A stretch of DNA of 58,582 nucleotides from Streptomyces jeddahensis (GCF_001642995.1 NZ_LOHS01000115.1:1-58582), one strand, 5' to 3'; shown: positions 49,742-58,436, numbered from the stretch's first letter. The notes: a model not told the origin generated them from the letters alone. Translations and numbers: made by a program.

Positions 49742-51432
49742 GACAGCGACTCCTCGCTGGCCCGGGCCGCCCACGTGGCGAACCGCTCGCCCTCCTCGCG
49801 CTCCGCCTGGAAGCGCTTGAGGACACGCTCGACGTAGTCGGGCAGCTCCTCGGAAGTGACCTTCAGACCGCGCACCTTGCGGCCGAACCCCGCCTCCAGG
49901 CCCAGCGCACCGCCCAGGTGCACCTGGAAGCCCTCGACCTGCTCGCCCTTGTCGTTGAGGACCAGCTGGCCCTTGAGACCGATGTCCGCGACCTGGATAC
50001 GGGCACAGGCGTTCGGGCAGCCGTTGATGTTGATCGTGATCGGCTCGTCGAAGTCCGGAATGCGGCGCTCGAGCTCGTCGATCAGCGACGCACCGCGCGC
50101 CTTGGTCTCGACGATGGCCAGCTTGCAGAACTCGATACCCGTGCAGGCCATCGTGCCGCGCCGGAAGGGGGAGGGCTTGACGGTGAGATCCAGCGCCTCA
50201 AGGCCCTCGACCAGCGACTCGACCTGCGACTCCGCCACGTCGAGCACGATCATCTTCTGCTCGACGGTGGTGCGGACCCGGCCGGAGCCGTGCGCCTCGG
50301 CGAGCTCCGCGATCTTCGTCAGCGTGGTGCCGTCGACGCGGCCCACCCGCGGCGCGAAACCGACGTAGAACCGGCCGTCCTGCTGCCGGTGCACACCGAC
50401 GTGGTCACGCCAGCGCTCCACGGGCTGTGCGGGCGCCGGGCCGTCGATCAGCTTGCGCTTGAGGTACTCGTCCTCCAGGACCTGGCGGAACTTCTCCGTG
50501 CCCCAGTCGGCGACCAGGAACTTCAGGCGGGCGCGGGTGCGCAGCCGGCGGTAGCCGTAGTCGCGGAAGATCGAGATGACGCCCTCGTAGACGTCCGGGA
50601 CCTCGTCCAGCGGGACCCAGGCGCCGAGACGCTGGCCGATCTTGGGGTTGGTGGACAGGCCGCCACCGACCCAGACGTCGAAGCCGGGGCCGTGCTCGGG
50701 GTGGTTCACACCGACGAACGCGACGTCGTTGATCTCGTGCGCCACGTCGAGCAGCGGCGAACCCGAGATCGCGGACTTGAACTTGCGCGGCAGGTTCGAG
50801 AAATCCTTGTTGCCGACGATCCGGCGGTGGATCTCCTCGATGGCCGGGGTGCCGTCGATGATCTCGTCCTCGGCGATCCCGGCGACGGGCGAGCCGAGGA
50901 TGACACGCGGGGTGTCGCCGCACGCCTCGGTCGTGGACAGACCCACGGCCTCCAGGCGGTTCCAGATCTCGGGAACGTCCTCGATACGGATCCAGTGGTA
51001 CTGGACGTTCTGCCGGTCGGTGATGTCGGCGGTGCCGCGCGCGAACTCCTGGGAGATCTCACCGATGACGCGCAGCTGCTCGGTGGTCAGCCGGCCGCCG
51101 TCGATGCGCACGCGCAGCATGAAGTACTCGTCGTCCAGCTCCTCCGGCTCGAGAATGGCGGTCTTGCCGCCGTCGATCCCGGGCTTGCGCTGGGTGTAGA
51201 GACCCCACCAGCGCATACGGCCCCGCAGGTCGTTGGGGTCGATCGAGTCGAAGCCGGTCCTGGAGTAGATCGTCTCAATGCGTGTCCGCACATTGAGACC
51301 GTCGTCGTCCTTCTTGAACTGTTCGTTGCCGTTGAGCGGGGTGAAGTGGCCCACGGCCCACTGGCCCTCACCACGGTGACGGCTCGCCTTGCGGCGGGGC
51401 GCGGCGGAGGGGTTCGGCGGGGTGGCGGCCAT
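49738..51432 (-). CDS. sir: Ferredoxin-type sulfite reductase (siroheme, 4Fe-4S)
   Basis: Cytoplasmic reductase of 564 residues that turns sulfite into sulfide in six electrons. The cluster and siroheme cysteines are in MACTGIEFCKLAIVETK and INGCPNACARIQVADIG; the siroheme-binding RxR-type block is in MRWWGLYTQRKPGIDGGK and DITDRQNVQYHWIRIED. Nitrite reductases are close, but the gene neighbourhood is all sulfur. ATG 51432 follows GAAGGA. The leader peptide at 51568-51627 lies upstream. Siroheme can come via the CbiX-type protein at the operon end. Confidence 0.93.
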   Translation of the reverse strand: MAATPPNPSAAPRRKASRHRGEGQWAVGHFTPLNGNEQFKKDDDGLNVRTRIETIYSRTGFDSIDPNDLRGRMRWWGLYTQRKPGIDGGKTAILEPEELDDEYFMLRVRIDGGRLTTEQLRVIGEISQEFARGTADITDRQNVQYHWIRIEDVPEIWNRLEAVGLSTTEACGDTPRVILGSPVAGIAEDEIIDGTPAIEEIHRRIVGNKDFSNLPRKFKSAISGSPLLDVAHEINDVAFVGVNHPEHGPGFDVWVGGGLSTNPKIGQRLGAWVPLDEVPDVYEGVISIFRDYGYRRLRTRARLKFLVADWGTEKFRQVLEDEYLKRKLIDGPAPAQPVERWRDHVGVHRQQDGRFYVGFAPRVGRVDGTTLTKIAELAEAHGSGRVRTTVEQKMIVLDVAESQVESLVEGLEALDLTVKPSPFRRGTMACTGIEFCKLAIVETKARGASLIDELERRIPDFDEPITININGCPNACARIQVADIGLKGQLVLNDKGEQVEGFQVHLGGALGLEAGFGRKVRGLKVTSEELPDYVERVLKRFQAEREEGERFATWAARASEESLS

Positions 51433-51567
51433 GGTTGTACGTCCTTCGGGACAGCGGGAAAGCGGCTCTGACCTGTGCGTATGGGCGCATGCTCGAGGTG
51501 CTCGAGGCGGGCGCGTCATTGCGCAGGAATGTGTGAGGCAGGGGGAGATCGCGGCGTTGCTGGACTG

Positions 51568-51627
51568 TCAGCCCGCCGGACAGATCGCGCTGGACATGCG
51601 GCCGAGGTCGACGTGCCGCCGACTCAC
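51568..51627 (-). CDS. Cysteine-type leader peptide of the sulfur operon (19 residues)
   Basis: From GTG 51627 to TGA 51568-51570 the minus strand reads VSRRHVDLGRMSSAICPAG. This is the actinobacterial sulfur-gene leader type with RRHVDLGR and a cysteine near the end (SAIC), too short to be listed as a normal ORF. It lies 135 bases before sir. Ribosome stalling at the Cys codon when cysteine is scarce is the expected control of the downstream operon. Confidence 0.85.
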   Translation of the reverse strand: MSRRHVDLGRMSSAICPAG

Positions 51628-51704
51628 CAAGGCAATTCCAGCTCGAGACATGACGGAAGCGTGTCACGGGGATCTCCGGACAGTCCACCGTCATCCAAAA
51701 TGTG

Positions 51705-51739
51705 GACACCCTTGTCTCGGTCAGCGAGACAAGGGTGTC
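51705..51739 (-). terminator. 15-bp perfect hairpin before the sulfur operon
   Basis: GACACCCTTGTCTCG (51705-51719) and CGAGACAAGGGTGTC (51725-51739) are perfectly complementary with a five-base loop. On the minus strand it is followed by CACATTTTGG, a short T run, and it lies about 90 bases past the acetyltransferase stop, so a rho-independent terminator of that gene is likely. It also insulates the sulfur promoter. Confidence 0.8.
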
Positions 51740-51827
51740 GCCGGTCACATCGCGCCGCCGTGCGCGCCGGAGGGCTGCAGAGGCGCCAGAGGGCGGAGAA
51801 GGCCGGGGAGGGACGTGCGGGACGGGC

Positions 51828-52397
51828 TCAGATGGCGTGCGCCCCCGGCCACGGGCCCGGCATCGGTACCTCCGGCTCCTCCTCGACCTTGGTCTCGAAC
51901 AGAGTGAACCCGCGCCGGAGGTAGTTGTCCATCGCATGCTCGCCGTCCTTGCTGCAGGTGTGCAGCCACACCCGCTTGGTCGGCGTGCGCCCCGGCCACC
52001 GCTCGGCCAGGTCCCAGGCGCGCGCGACGCCGTGGCTGAGCAGATGGCCGCCCAGTCCACGGCCGCGGAACGCCGGGATCAGCCCGAAGTAGACGATCTC
52101 GACGACGCCCTCGTCCTGGGCTTCCAGCTCCACGTATCCGGCCGGGGTGCCCTTCTCGTACACGACCCAGGTCTCCGTCCCCGGCCGGTTCAGGATCTCC
52201 TGCCACTGGGCGTACGTCAGGCCCAGCCGGTCCGTCCAGCGGATGTCCCCGCCGACCGCCGTGTAGAGGAACCTGCTGAACTCGGGCGAAGGCACCTCGG
52301 CCCGTACGATCCGGACGTCGCCCTCCGGGGCGGCCGAGGGCCGCAGATCGGCCGGAGAGGTCTGCTCAAGGGACCACGTGGTCACAGTGATGCTCAT
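51828..52397 (-). CDS. GNAT-family N-acetyltransferase
   Basis: Cytoplasmic acetyltransferase of 189 residues. The acetyl-CoA loop is GLIPAFRGRGLGGHLLSHG with the Q/R-x-x-G-x-G/A pattern, and VVEIVYFGLIP is the beta strand before it. ATG 52397 begins SITVTTWSLEQTSP; an open frame to 52541 is not needed. Substrate unknown. Confidence 0.88.
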   Translation of the reverse strand: MSITVTTWSLEQTSPADLRPSAAPEGDVRIVRAEVPSPEFSRFLYTAVGGDIRWTDRLGLTYAQWQEILNRPGTETWVVYEKGTPAGYVELEAQDEGVVEIVYFGLIPAFRGRGLGGHLLSHGVARAWDLAERWPGRTPTKRVWLHTCSKDGEHAMDNYLRRGFTLFETKVEEEPEVPMPGPWPGAHAI

Positions 52398-52614
52398 GCG
52401 CGCCAGGGAACCACGTGGCCACCCCTCGCTCCAAAGTGGACGCGGCGGCATCGTGGGGCGCTGTTGACCGATTGGGGGAGCGTGGCGCACGACACGCGCC
52501 TCTTGCCTTGCGGCTCGGAATGAGGCGGCACGGGCCGACACCGGTACGGTCCCGGGCCCGGGGACGGCCGAGGCGCTACGGCTGGGCCTTCGGCCTTAGG
52601 GCGGGCCCTCGGCC

Positions 52615-53655
52615 TTACGGCTGGGCCTTCGGCGGCGGCAGCTCACCCGAACCGCGTTCGACGAGGCGGACCGTCACCGTCACGGTCCTGGCCGCGCCCC
52701 GCTCGCCGCGCAGCCGCGCCAGCGCTTGCTCGGCTGCCGCCCGCCCGATGGCCGCCGGATCCTGGGCCACCACCGTGAGGCCGGGCTGCAGGACCCCTGC
52801 CAGCGGCAGATCGTCGAAGCCGACCAGGGCGACGTCCCGGCGGCCCGCCTCCGCGAGGGCCGGGAGGACGCCGAGGGATGCCACGTTGTTGGCCGTGAAG
52901 ACCGCCGTCGGAGGGGTGGGGGAATCCAGCAGCCGGCGTACCGCGACGCCCGCCGTGTACGGATCGTGGGCCGAGACGACGAGCGACGGGTCGTAAGGGA
53001 TGCCGGCCGCCTCCAGCGCGGACTCGTAGCCGCGCTGCCGCATCTTCCTGGTGTACAGCGTGGCAGGGCGGTCGCCGATGAAGGCGATACGCCGGTGGCC
53101 GTGGGCGGCGAGGTGCGCCACGCCCGTGCGTGCCCCCTCTTCGTTGGCGGACACGACCGCGTCCGCGGACAGGCCCGTCGCCGGCCGGTCGACGAACACC
53201 AGCGGCAGACCGCTGTCGCGCTCGCGCCGCAGATAGCGGTGGTTGCTGCCGGCGGCCGGAACCACCAGCAGACCGCTGATACGGCGGGCCAGGAAGGCCG
53301 TGACGAGGGTGTGCTCCTGCTGCTCGTCCTCCTCCGACGCGGCCATCAGAAGCGTCAGACCGTGTCCGCGGACGGCGCCCTCCACACCGCCCGCGAGCGC
53401 TCCGAAGAACGGGTTGCCCACCTCGGGCACGATGAGGCCGACCGTCGAGTCCCGGGTGCCCATCCGCATGTTGCGGGCCATGAGGTTCGGCTGGAAACCC
53501 AGCTCCTCGACCGCCGCCAGCACCTTCACTCGGGTCGACTCGGAGACCGGGCCGTCCTCGTTGAGCACCCGGGAGACCGTCTTGGCGCTCACGCCGACCC
53601 GCTGGGCGACATCTGCCAGAGTGGGCCTCCGGCTCTTGCGGGCGTTCGCCATCAT
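52615..53655 (-). CDS. LacI-family transcriptional regulator
   Basis: DNA-binding repressor of about 346 residues. The helix-turn-helix is PTLADVAQRVGVSAKTVSRVLNE-type text at residues 12-34, followed by the hinge and a periplasmic-binding-like sensor (STVGLIVPEVGNPFFGAL, RRIAFIGDRPATLYTRKM, DVALVGFDDLPLAGVLQPGL). It probably binds a sugar. Starts at GTG 53658 or the ATGs at 53655 and 53652. No sugar operon adjoins it, so the target is unknown; the sugar importer at 33753 is too far to assume. Confidence 0.92.
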   Translation of the reverse strand: MMANARKSRRPTLADVAQRVGVSAKTVSRVLNEDGPVSESTRVKVLAAVEELGFQPNLMARNMRMGTRDSTVGLIVPEVGNPFFGALAGGVEGAVRGHGLTLLMAASEEDEQQEHTLVTAFLARRISGLLVVPAAGSNHRYLRRERDSGLPLVFVDRPATGLSADAVVSANEEGARTGVAHLAAHGHRRIAFIGDRPATLYTRKMRQRGYESALEAAGIPYDPSLVVSAHDPYTAGVAVRRLLDSPTPPTAVFTANNVASLGVLPALAEAGRRDVALVGFDDLPLAGVLQPGLTVVAQDPAAIGRAAAEQALARLRGERGAARTVTVTVRLVERGSGELPPPKAQP

Positions 53656-53814
53656 CACCAGTTTCCACGAAGGGCCGTCGCGACCGGGAGGCAGCGGTCA
53701 GTCGACTCCGGCCGCCCGCGCGGCCTCCCTATCCGCCACGACCGTACCGCCGTCCGCGCCGCCCACCTCAAGCGCCCCGGTCATGAGCAGGACGCCTCGC
53801 GCTCCAGGCGGCCC

Positions 53815-55098
53815 TCACAGTGCGCCGACGCGTGCGCGGCGCACCGCCGGGGCCACCGAGTGCGGCAGCAGGTGCGCCGGGTGGTCCGGTGTGATCACCT
53901 GTACGTCGACGTCCTCGCGGAAGCGGTACGGGCGGTGGGCGAGCAGCGGGCCCAGGTAGCGGCGGACCCGTGACACCTCGGCGCGTACCGTCACCGTGCG
54001 GGCCCGGTCGCCGAACATGTCCTCGGCGAGACCGGCCGCGCTGCGCCCGGACCGGCGCGTGGCCAGGAGGTAGAGCAGCTCGGCGTGGCGCGGGCTCAGC
54101 TCGTGCGACCACGTGCCCGCGCCGCCCGACACCGTGACCGACCAGCGGCGGGCGTTGCTCACGTCCAGCACGACCCGGGTGACGCTCTCCGGATCGGGAC
54201 CCTCCACGGCCCGTACCAGCCAGCCGCCCGGCAGCGGCTCCACCGTGCACGTGCCGAGCGAGGGAAGCCACGTACTGCCGGCACCGAACGTCCTCGGCAG
54301 CGCCAGCCTGCGTACCGGCGGCATCCCGGTCACGGCCGCCGTCCAGCCGTGTACGTCGACGGCGAGGGCGCGTCCGGTCATCCGGGCCAGCATCGGAGCG
54401 GCGACCGAGCGGAGCCGGTCGAGCGACGACAGGTGCAGATGGCGCAGCTCCGCCTCGGCGAGCCGGGTCACCGACGTGACCAGCGCCAGCGTCGACGGAT
54501 GCATCGTGTCGAGCGGGCCGCTGATGTCGATGACCCCGAGCAGCCGGCCGTCCCGCGGGTCGGTCAGCGGTGCGCCGGTGCACGTCCAGGAGTGGTGCGT
54601 GCGGACGAAGTGCTCCGCCGAGAAGACCTGTACGGGCCGGCGGGTGATGAGCGGCGTGCCGATCCCGTTCGTGCCGACGACGTCCTCCGTCCACTCCGCG
54701 CCGATCTCGAAACCGAACCCGTCGGCCTTCCGCAGGACCGACGTGCTGCCCTCCCGCCACAGGACGCGGCCCTCGCCGTCCGTCACGACCATGATGTGCT
54801 GCGCCGCGTCCGCGACCGAGACGAGCCCTTCCCGCAGCACCGGCAGGACCTGCGTGACCGGCGACGATCTGCGGCGTTGCTCGATCTCCTCCACGGACAG
54901 CAGGCCCGTACGGAAGTCGTGGTCGGGGTCGACACCGCTGTGCAGCATGCGGTCCCACGACTCCCCGATCACGGGACGCGGAACGAGCGGCGGCTGCTGC
55001 CCGGAGAGAGTGGCAGCGCGCACGCCCTTGAGCAGACGCGCGGCCTGGGCCGCGTCCATCGCGGCAATCCTGACCAGGTCGATCGTCGGAGTCGTCAC
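53815..55098 (-). CDS. GAF-domain regulator with C-terminal winged-helix-like domain
   Basis: Transcriptional regulator of 427 residues whose N-terminal part looks like AcoR-type activators: SWDRMLHSGVDPDH, then a GAF domain with the GAF hallmark EWTEDVVGTNGIGTPLITRR and VFSAEHFVRTHHSWTCTGAP. It has no AAA+ sigma-54 domain or Fis helix; the C terminus (ELSPRHAELLYLLATRRSGR, ARTVTVRAEVSRVRRYLGPL) resembles a winged-helix of the OmpR/SARP type. This is the actinobacterial variant that can act with housekeeping sigma factors. GTG 55098 follows GGGAGGA. A TGCAAC direct repeat lies about 110 bases upstream. Confidence 0.85.
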   Translation of the reverse strand: MTTPTIDLVRIAAMDAAQAARLLKGVRAATLSGQQPPLVPRPVIGESWDRMLHSGVDPDHDFRTGLLSVEEIEQRRRSSPVTQVLPVLREGLVSVADAAQHIMVVTDGEGRVLWREGSTSVLRKADGFGFEIGAEWTEDVVGTNGIGTPLITRRPVQVFSAEHFVRTHHSWTCTGAPLTDPRDGRLLGVIDISGPLDTMHPSTLALVTSVTRLAEAELRHLHLSSLDRLRSVAAPMLARMTGRALAVDVHGWTAAVTGMPPVRRLALPRTFGAGSTWLPSLGTCTVEPLPGGWLVRAVEGPDPESVTRVVLDVSNARRWSVTVSGGAGTWSHELSPRHAELLYLLATRRSGRSAAGLAEDMFGDRARTVTVRAEVSRVRRYLGPLLAHRPYRFREDVDVQVITPDHPAHLLPHSVAPAVRRARVGAL

Positions 55099-55205
55099 CG
55101 GATCCTCCCCAAAGCCGTCGACTCCCGGGCACGGAGCGGGCTGTGAGCCCGCTACACATCCTCCCCTCTCACACCCCCTGAAAGGGCGTCAGTCCGCGGA
55201 TACGT

Positions 55206-55221
55206 TGCAACCTTCTGCAAC
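55206..55221. promoter_or_regulatory. TGCAAC direct repeats one helical turn apart
   Basis: TGCAAC at 55206-55211 and again at 55216-55221, with GTTGCAAC (a perfect 8-base palindrome) around the first. They lie about 110 bases upstream of the GAF regulator start, a good position for self-control. Confidence 0.45.
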
Positions 55222-55284
55222 TCTGGCGAACGGCCGTCCGGTGTCGGAAGCTTGGGGCTGCTCCTGGGAAAGGAGCCACGGCTG

Positions 55285-55320
55285 CGGGGGTGGTGCCGTG
55301 TCGGCGCAGCACCACCCCCG
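55285..55320 (-). terminator. 12-bp perfect hairpin after the acyl-CoA dehydrogenase
   Basis: CGGGGGTGGTGC (55285-55296) pairs with GCACCACCCCCG (55309-55320) over a 12-base loop. It lies about 130 bases past the acyl-CoA dehydrogenase stop. Confidence 0.75.
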
Positions 55321-55452
55321 TGACGCATCACCTTGCGGGCATGAGCACGCCGCTGCTGCGGGTGGAGCCCCCACAGATCCGGCGCGCGCGGCACGGGCGG
55401 ACGCGCGCGCCAGGCCCGCACACGGGCCGAAACCCGATGCCACGGCGCCTTC

Positions 55453-57099
55453 TCACGCCACCGGCCGCGCCCGCTCCACCACCGAGCCCAGGTCCAGGGT
55501 GTGCGGCAGCGTGCCGAAGGCCGCGCCCCAGTCGCCGCCCAGGCGTGACGCGCAGAACGCGTCGGCGACCGCGGGCGGCGCGTACCGCACTAGCAGGGAG
55601 CCCTGCAGCACCAGCGCCATGCGCTCCACGAGCCGCCGCGCCCGGGCCTCGATGCCGTCCAGGTCGGCGAGTTCGGTCAGGAGGTCCTTGATGGCGGCGT
55701 CGAGGCGGTGGTCCTCGCCGCGGGCCCGGCCGACCTCCTGCAGAAACGCGTTCAGCGCCCCCGGCTCGCGCTGCAGCGCCCGCAGGACGTCCAGGGCCTG
55801 TACGTTCCCCGAGCCCTCCCAGATGGAGTTCAGCGGCGACTCGCGCAGCAGCCGGGGCATGCCCGACTCCTCCACGTACCCGTTGCCGCCCAGGCACTCC
55901 AGCGCCTCGGCGGCCACCGGTGTGCAGCGCTTGGTCACCCAGTACTTGGCGACCGGCACCGCGAGCCGCAGGAACGCCCTCTCCTGCTCGCCGGCGCTCC
56001 CGTCCGCCCGGTCGTACGCCGCGGCCAGCCGCATCCCGAGCGTGGTCGCCGCCTCCGACTCCAGTGCCAGATCGGCAAGTACGTTGCGCATCAGCGGCTT
56101 GTCGATCAGCGTGCCGCCGAAGGCCTCGCGGTAGGTGCAGTGGTGCACGGCCTGCGCGACGGCCTGACGCATGATCGCGGCCGCGCCCAGGACGCAGTCG
56201 AGGCGCGTGGCCGCGACCATCTCGATGATGGTGCGCACCCCGCGGCCCTCGTCGCCGACCCGCTGCGCCCACGTCCCGTCGAACTCGACCTCGCTCGACG
56301 CGTTCGAGCGGTTGCCCAGCTTGTCCTTGAGCCGCTGGATCGCGAACGGGTTGCGCGTCCCGTCCTCCAGTACCCGCGGCACGAGAAAGCACGTCAGGCC
56401 CTCGGGCGCCTGCGCCAGGACCAGAAAGCCGTCCGACATGGGCGCGGAGCAGAACCACTTGTGCCCGGTCAGCAGATACTCGCCGTCCACCGCCAGCGGC
56501 CGCGCGGCCGTCGTGTTGGCCCGTACGTCGCTGCCGCCCTGCTTCTCCGTCATCCCCATGCCGAAGAGCACGCCTGCCTTCTGCGCGGCGGGCCGCAGCC
56601 CCTCGTCGTAGACGAGCGAGGTCAGCCGCGGCTCCCACTCGGCTGCCAGCTTCGGCTCCGCGCGCAGGGCGGGCACGGCCGCGTGCGTCATCGACAGCGG
56701 GCAGCCGTGCCCGGCCTCGACCTGCGACCACACCACGAAGCCGGCCGCGCGCCGCACATGCCCGGCCGGCCGCGTCCAGGCCGCGGTCAGGCCCGCCGAG
56801 ACGCCCTTGGCGAGCAGCCGGTGCCAGGACGGGTGGAACTCGACCTCGTCGATGCGGTTCCCGTACCGGTCGTGGGTGCGCAGCTTCGGCGGGTTGTCGT
56901 TGGCCTGTACTCCCCACTCCTGGGCCTGCGCGGAGCCCGCGGTCCGGCCGAGGCCTGACAGCTCGTCCCGTACCTCGTCGAGCAGCTCCGGATCGACGTG
57001 CCGCTCGACCGCCTCGGTCAGGGCCCGGTCGACCGCGAAGACGTCATGTCCGACCAGGGGCGGAGGCTGGTTGGTCACTGTGTGAGTGGTGGCTGCCAT
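55453..57099 (-). CDS. AidB-like acyl-CoA dehydrogenase
   Basis: Cytoplasmic flavoprotein of 548 residues, closer to AidB than to short acyl-CoA dehydrogenases: it opens THTVTNQPPPLVGHDVFAVD and keeps NDNPPKLRTHDRYGNRIDEV, FGMGMTEKQGGSDVRANTT, LKDKLGNRSNASSEVEF, ALECLGGNGYVEESGMPRL and SPLNSIWEGSGNVQALDVL. AidB binds DNA and FAD and is linked to alkylation stress in E. coli; in Streptomyces such proteins may act as dehydrogenases of unknown acyl-CoAs. ATG 57099 starts AATTHTVTN; no strong ribosome binding site is seen. Its 5' end lies 17 bases from the divergent BrkB gene. Confidence 0.9.
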   Translation of the reverse strand: MAATTHTVTNQPPPLVGHDVFAVDRALTEAVERHVDPELLDEVRDELSGLGRTAGSAQAQEWGVQANDNPPKLRTHDRYGNRIDEVEFHPSWHRLLAKGVSAGLTAAWTRPAGHVRRAAGFVVWSQVEAGHGCPLSMTHAAVPALRAEPKLAAEWEPRLTSLVYDEGLRPAAQKAGVLFGMGMTEKQGGSDVRANTTAARPLAVDGEYLLTGHKWFCSAPMSDGFLVLAQAPEGLTCFLVPRVLEDGTRNPFAIQRLKDKLGNRSNASSEVEFDGTWAQRVGDEGRGVRTIIEMVAATRLDCVLGAAAIMRQAVAQAVHHCTYREAFGGTLIDKPLMRNVLADLALESEAATTLGMRLAAAYDRADGSAGEQERAFLRLAVPVAKYWVTKRCTPVAAEALECLGGNGYVEESGMPRLLRESPLNSIWEGSGNVQALDVLRALQREPGALNAFLQEVGRARGEDHRLDAAIKDLLTELADLDGIEARARRLVERMALVLQGSLLVRYAPPAVADAFCASRLGGDWGAAFGTLPHTLDLGSVVERARPVA

Positions 57100-57116
57100 A
57101 TCGATACGGTAAGGAG

Positions 57117-58436
57117 GTGCACCAGGCAAAAGAAACACCTGAACGGCCGTCCGGCCGTCTCCACCTTGCCCGCGCTCTGTACCGGAACGTGTCCAAGCGC
57201 AGGACGGCCTGGCTGCTGATCAAGGACACCGTCGACTCGTGCATGGAGTACCGGGTCCTCGGTCTCGCGGCGGAAGCGGCGTTCTTCACGCTGCTGTCCG
57301 TACCGCCGCTGCTGCTGAGCATGATCGGACTGCTCGGCTACGTCGACGACTGGACGGGCGCCGACACCATCGCCAGCCTGCAGACGAACCTGCTCGAGGC
57401 GTCCCGCACCGTCCTGTCCGACCGGGGCGTCAACGAGATCGCCCGGCCCATCCTCGAGGACGTCATGCGCGGCGGACGCCCGGACATCATCTCGATCGGG
57501 TTCCTCTTCGCGCTGTGGTCGGGCTCGCGCGCCGTGAACGTCTTCATCGACACGATCACCGTGATGTACGGCCTGGACGGGGTGCGCGGCATCGTCAAGA
57601 CGCGGCTGCTGGCGTTCCTGCTGTTCATAATCGCGTTGCTGATCGGCTCGGTGGCGCTGCCGCTGATGGTGGCGGGGCCGGACGCGGTGCTGAAGCTCCT
57701 GCCGCTGTCCACGTCGGTCGTGCAGATCCTGTACTGGCCGGTCGTGATCGTCCTGTCGATCGTCTTCCTCACGACGCTGTACCACGTGTCCGTACCGGTG
57801 CGCTCCCCCTGGGTGGAGGACACACCGGGGGCGCTGGTGGCGCTCGGCATGTGGGTACTCGGCAGCTTCCTGCTACGCATCTATCTGACGAACACGGTGG
57901 AGGGGCCCACCACCATCTACTCCTCGCTGGCGGCGCCCGTCGCCGTGCTGCTGTGGATCGGTGTCTCCGCGTTCGCGGTGCTGGTGGGGGCCGCGGTCAA
58001 CGCGGCCATCGACCGGGTGTGGCCGTCGGTGGCGACGGCGGCGGCACGTGCCGCCAACGAGCGGATGCGGGAGGAGCAGGCCGCGCAGTACGTGGCCCGT
58101 GCACAGGCCCGGCACGCCCACGAGGACGACGCCGACGGTCCGGACATGCCGTCCGAGTTCCCGGAGCGGTGGTCGAACTTCCTGCCGCCGGACGACGTGA
58201 CGTCACGGCTGCGGGCACATGCGAAGACCCACGCGAAGTCGCATGCGAAGCCGCACACGAAGTCGCATGCGAAGCCGGATGTGAAGCAGCATGCGCAATC
58301 GCAGGCGAACGGGCAGGCGATGCCGGACGCGAAGACGCAGGCGAAGCCAGATGTGAATCCGGATGCGAAGCCGGATGTGAAGCCGCCGGCGGAGAAGACC
58401 GAAGCGCCGTGGAGGCGGGATCCCGGAGGGCGCTGA
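57117..58436 (+). CDS. YihY/BrkB-family membrane protein with repetitive His/Lys/Ala tail
   Basis: Inner-membrane protein of 439 residues with six membrane segments in the YihY/BrkB layout (AAEAAFFTLLSVPPLLLSMI, DIISIGFLFALWSGSRAVNV, YSSLAAPVAVLLWIGVSAFA). The family was once called RNase BN; its role is unknown, probably transport or envelope-related. From about residue 362 the cytoplasmic end turns into short repeats (HAKTHAKSHAKPHTK, then KPDVKQHAQSQ) to the C terminus, which is not part of the family. GTG 57117 directly abuts AAGGAG, so the exact start is uncertain. It is divergent from the AidB-like gene. Confidence 0.86.
   Translation: MHQAKETPERPSGRLHLARALYRNVSKRRTAWLLIKDTVDSCMEYRVLGLAAEAAFFTLLSVPPLLLSMIGLLGYVDDWTGADTIASLQTNLLEASRTVLSDRGVNEIARPILEDVMRGGRPDIISIGFLFALWSGSRAVNVFIDTITVMYGLDGVRGIVKTRLLAFLLFIIALLIGSVALPLMVAGPDAVLKLLPLSTSVVQILYWPVVIVLSIVFLTTLYHVSVPVRSPWVEDTPGALVALGMWVLGSFLLRIYLTNTVEGPTTIYSSLAAPVAVLLWIGVSAFAVLVGAAVNAAIDRVWPSVATAAARAANERMREEQAAQYVARAQARHAHEDDADGPDMPSEFPERWSNFLPPDDVTSRLRAHAKTHAKSHAKPHTKSHAKPDVKQHAQSQANGQAMPDAKTQAKPDVNPDAKPDVKPPAEKTEAPWRRDPGGR
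58206..58390 (+). repeat. Degenerate short repeats encoding a His/Ala/Lys tail
   Basis: The BrkB gene end is built of imperfect 12-base units like CATGCGAAGTCG and GATGTGAAGCCG, giving H-A-K-S and D-V-K-P type tetrapeptides. Such tandem coding repeats change length easily. Confidence 0.75.

Larger units (their letters stand above)
55099..55452. other. Intergenic region with direct repeats and a terminator
   Basis: No gene supported. It holds the promoter of the GAF regulator, the TGCAAC pair at 55206-55221 and a strong hairpin at 55285-55320 that would end the acyl-CoA dehydrogenase transcript. Confidence 0.6.

Noticed and set aside
49918..51471. 517-codon plus-strand frame opposite sir
   Set aside because: Shadow of sir; no motif, repeated Asp/Val/Leu text typical for the complement of a GC-rich gene.
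52577..52633. Repeated TACGGCTGGGCCTTCGGC around the end of the LacI gene
   Set aside because: Two 18-base copies (52577-52594 and 52616-52633) look like a small local duplication of the gene end; I see no functional reason to list it as an element.
33753..53655. Pairing of the LacI regulator at 52615 with the sugar importer at 33753
   Set aside because: They are about 16 kb apart with unrelated genes between; nothing in the sequence links them.
58206..58390. CRISPR array or intergenic repeat
   Set aside because: The repeats keep the reading frame of the BrkB gene and have no spacers.
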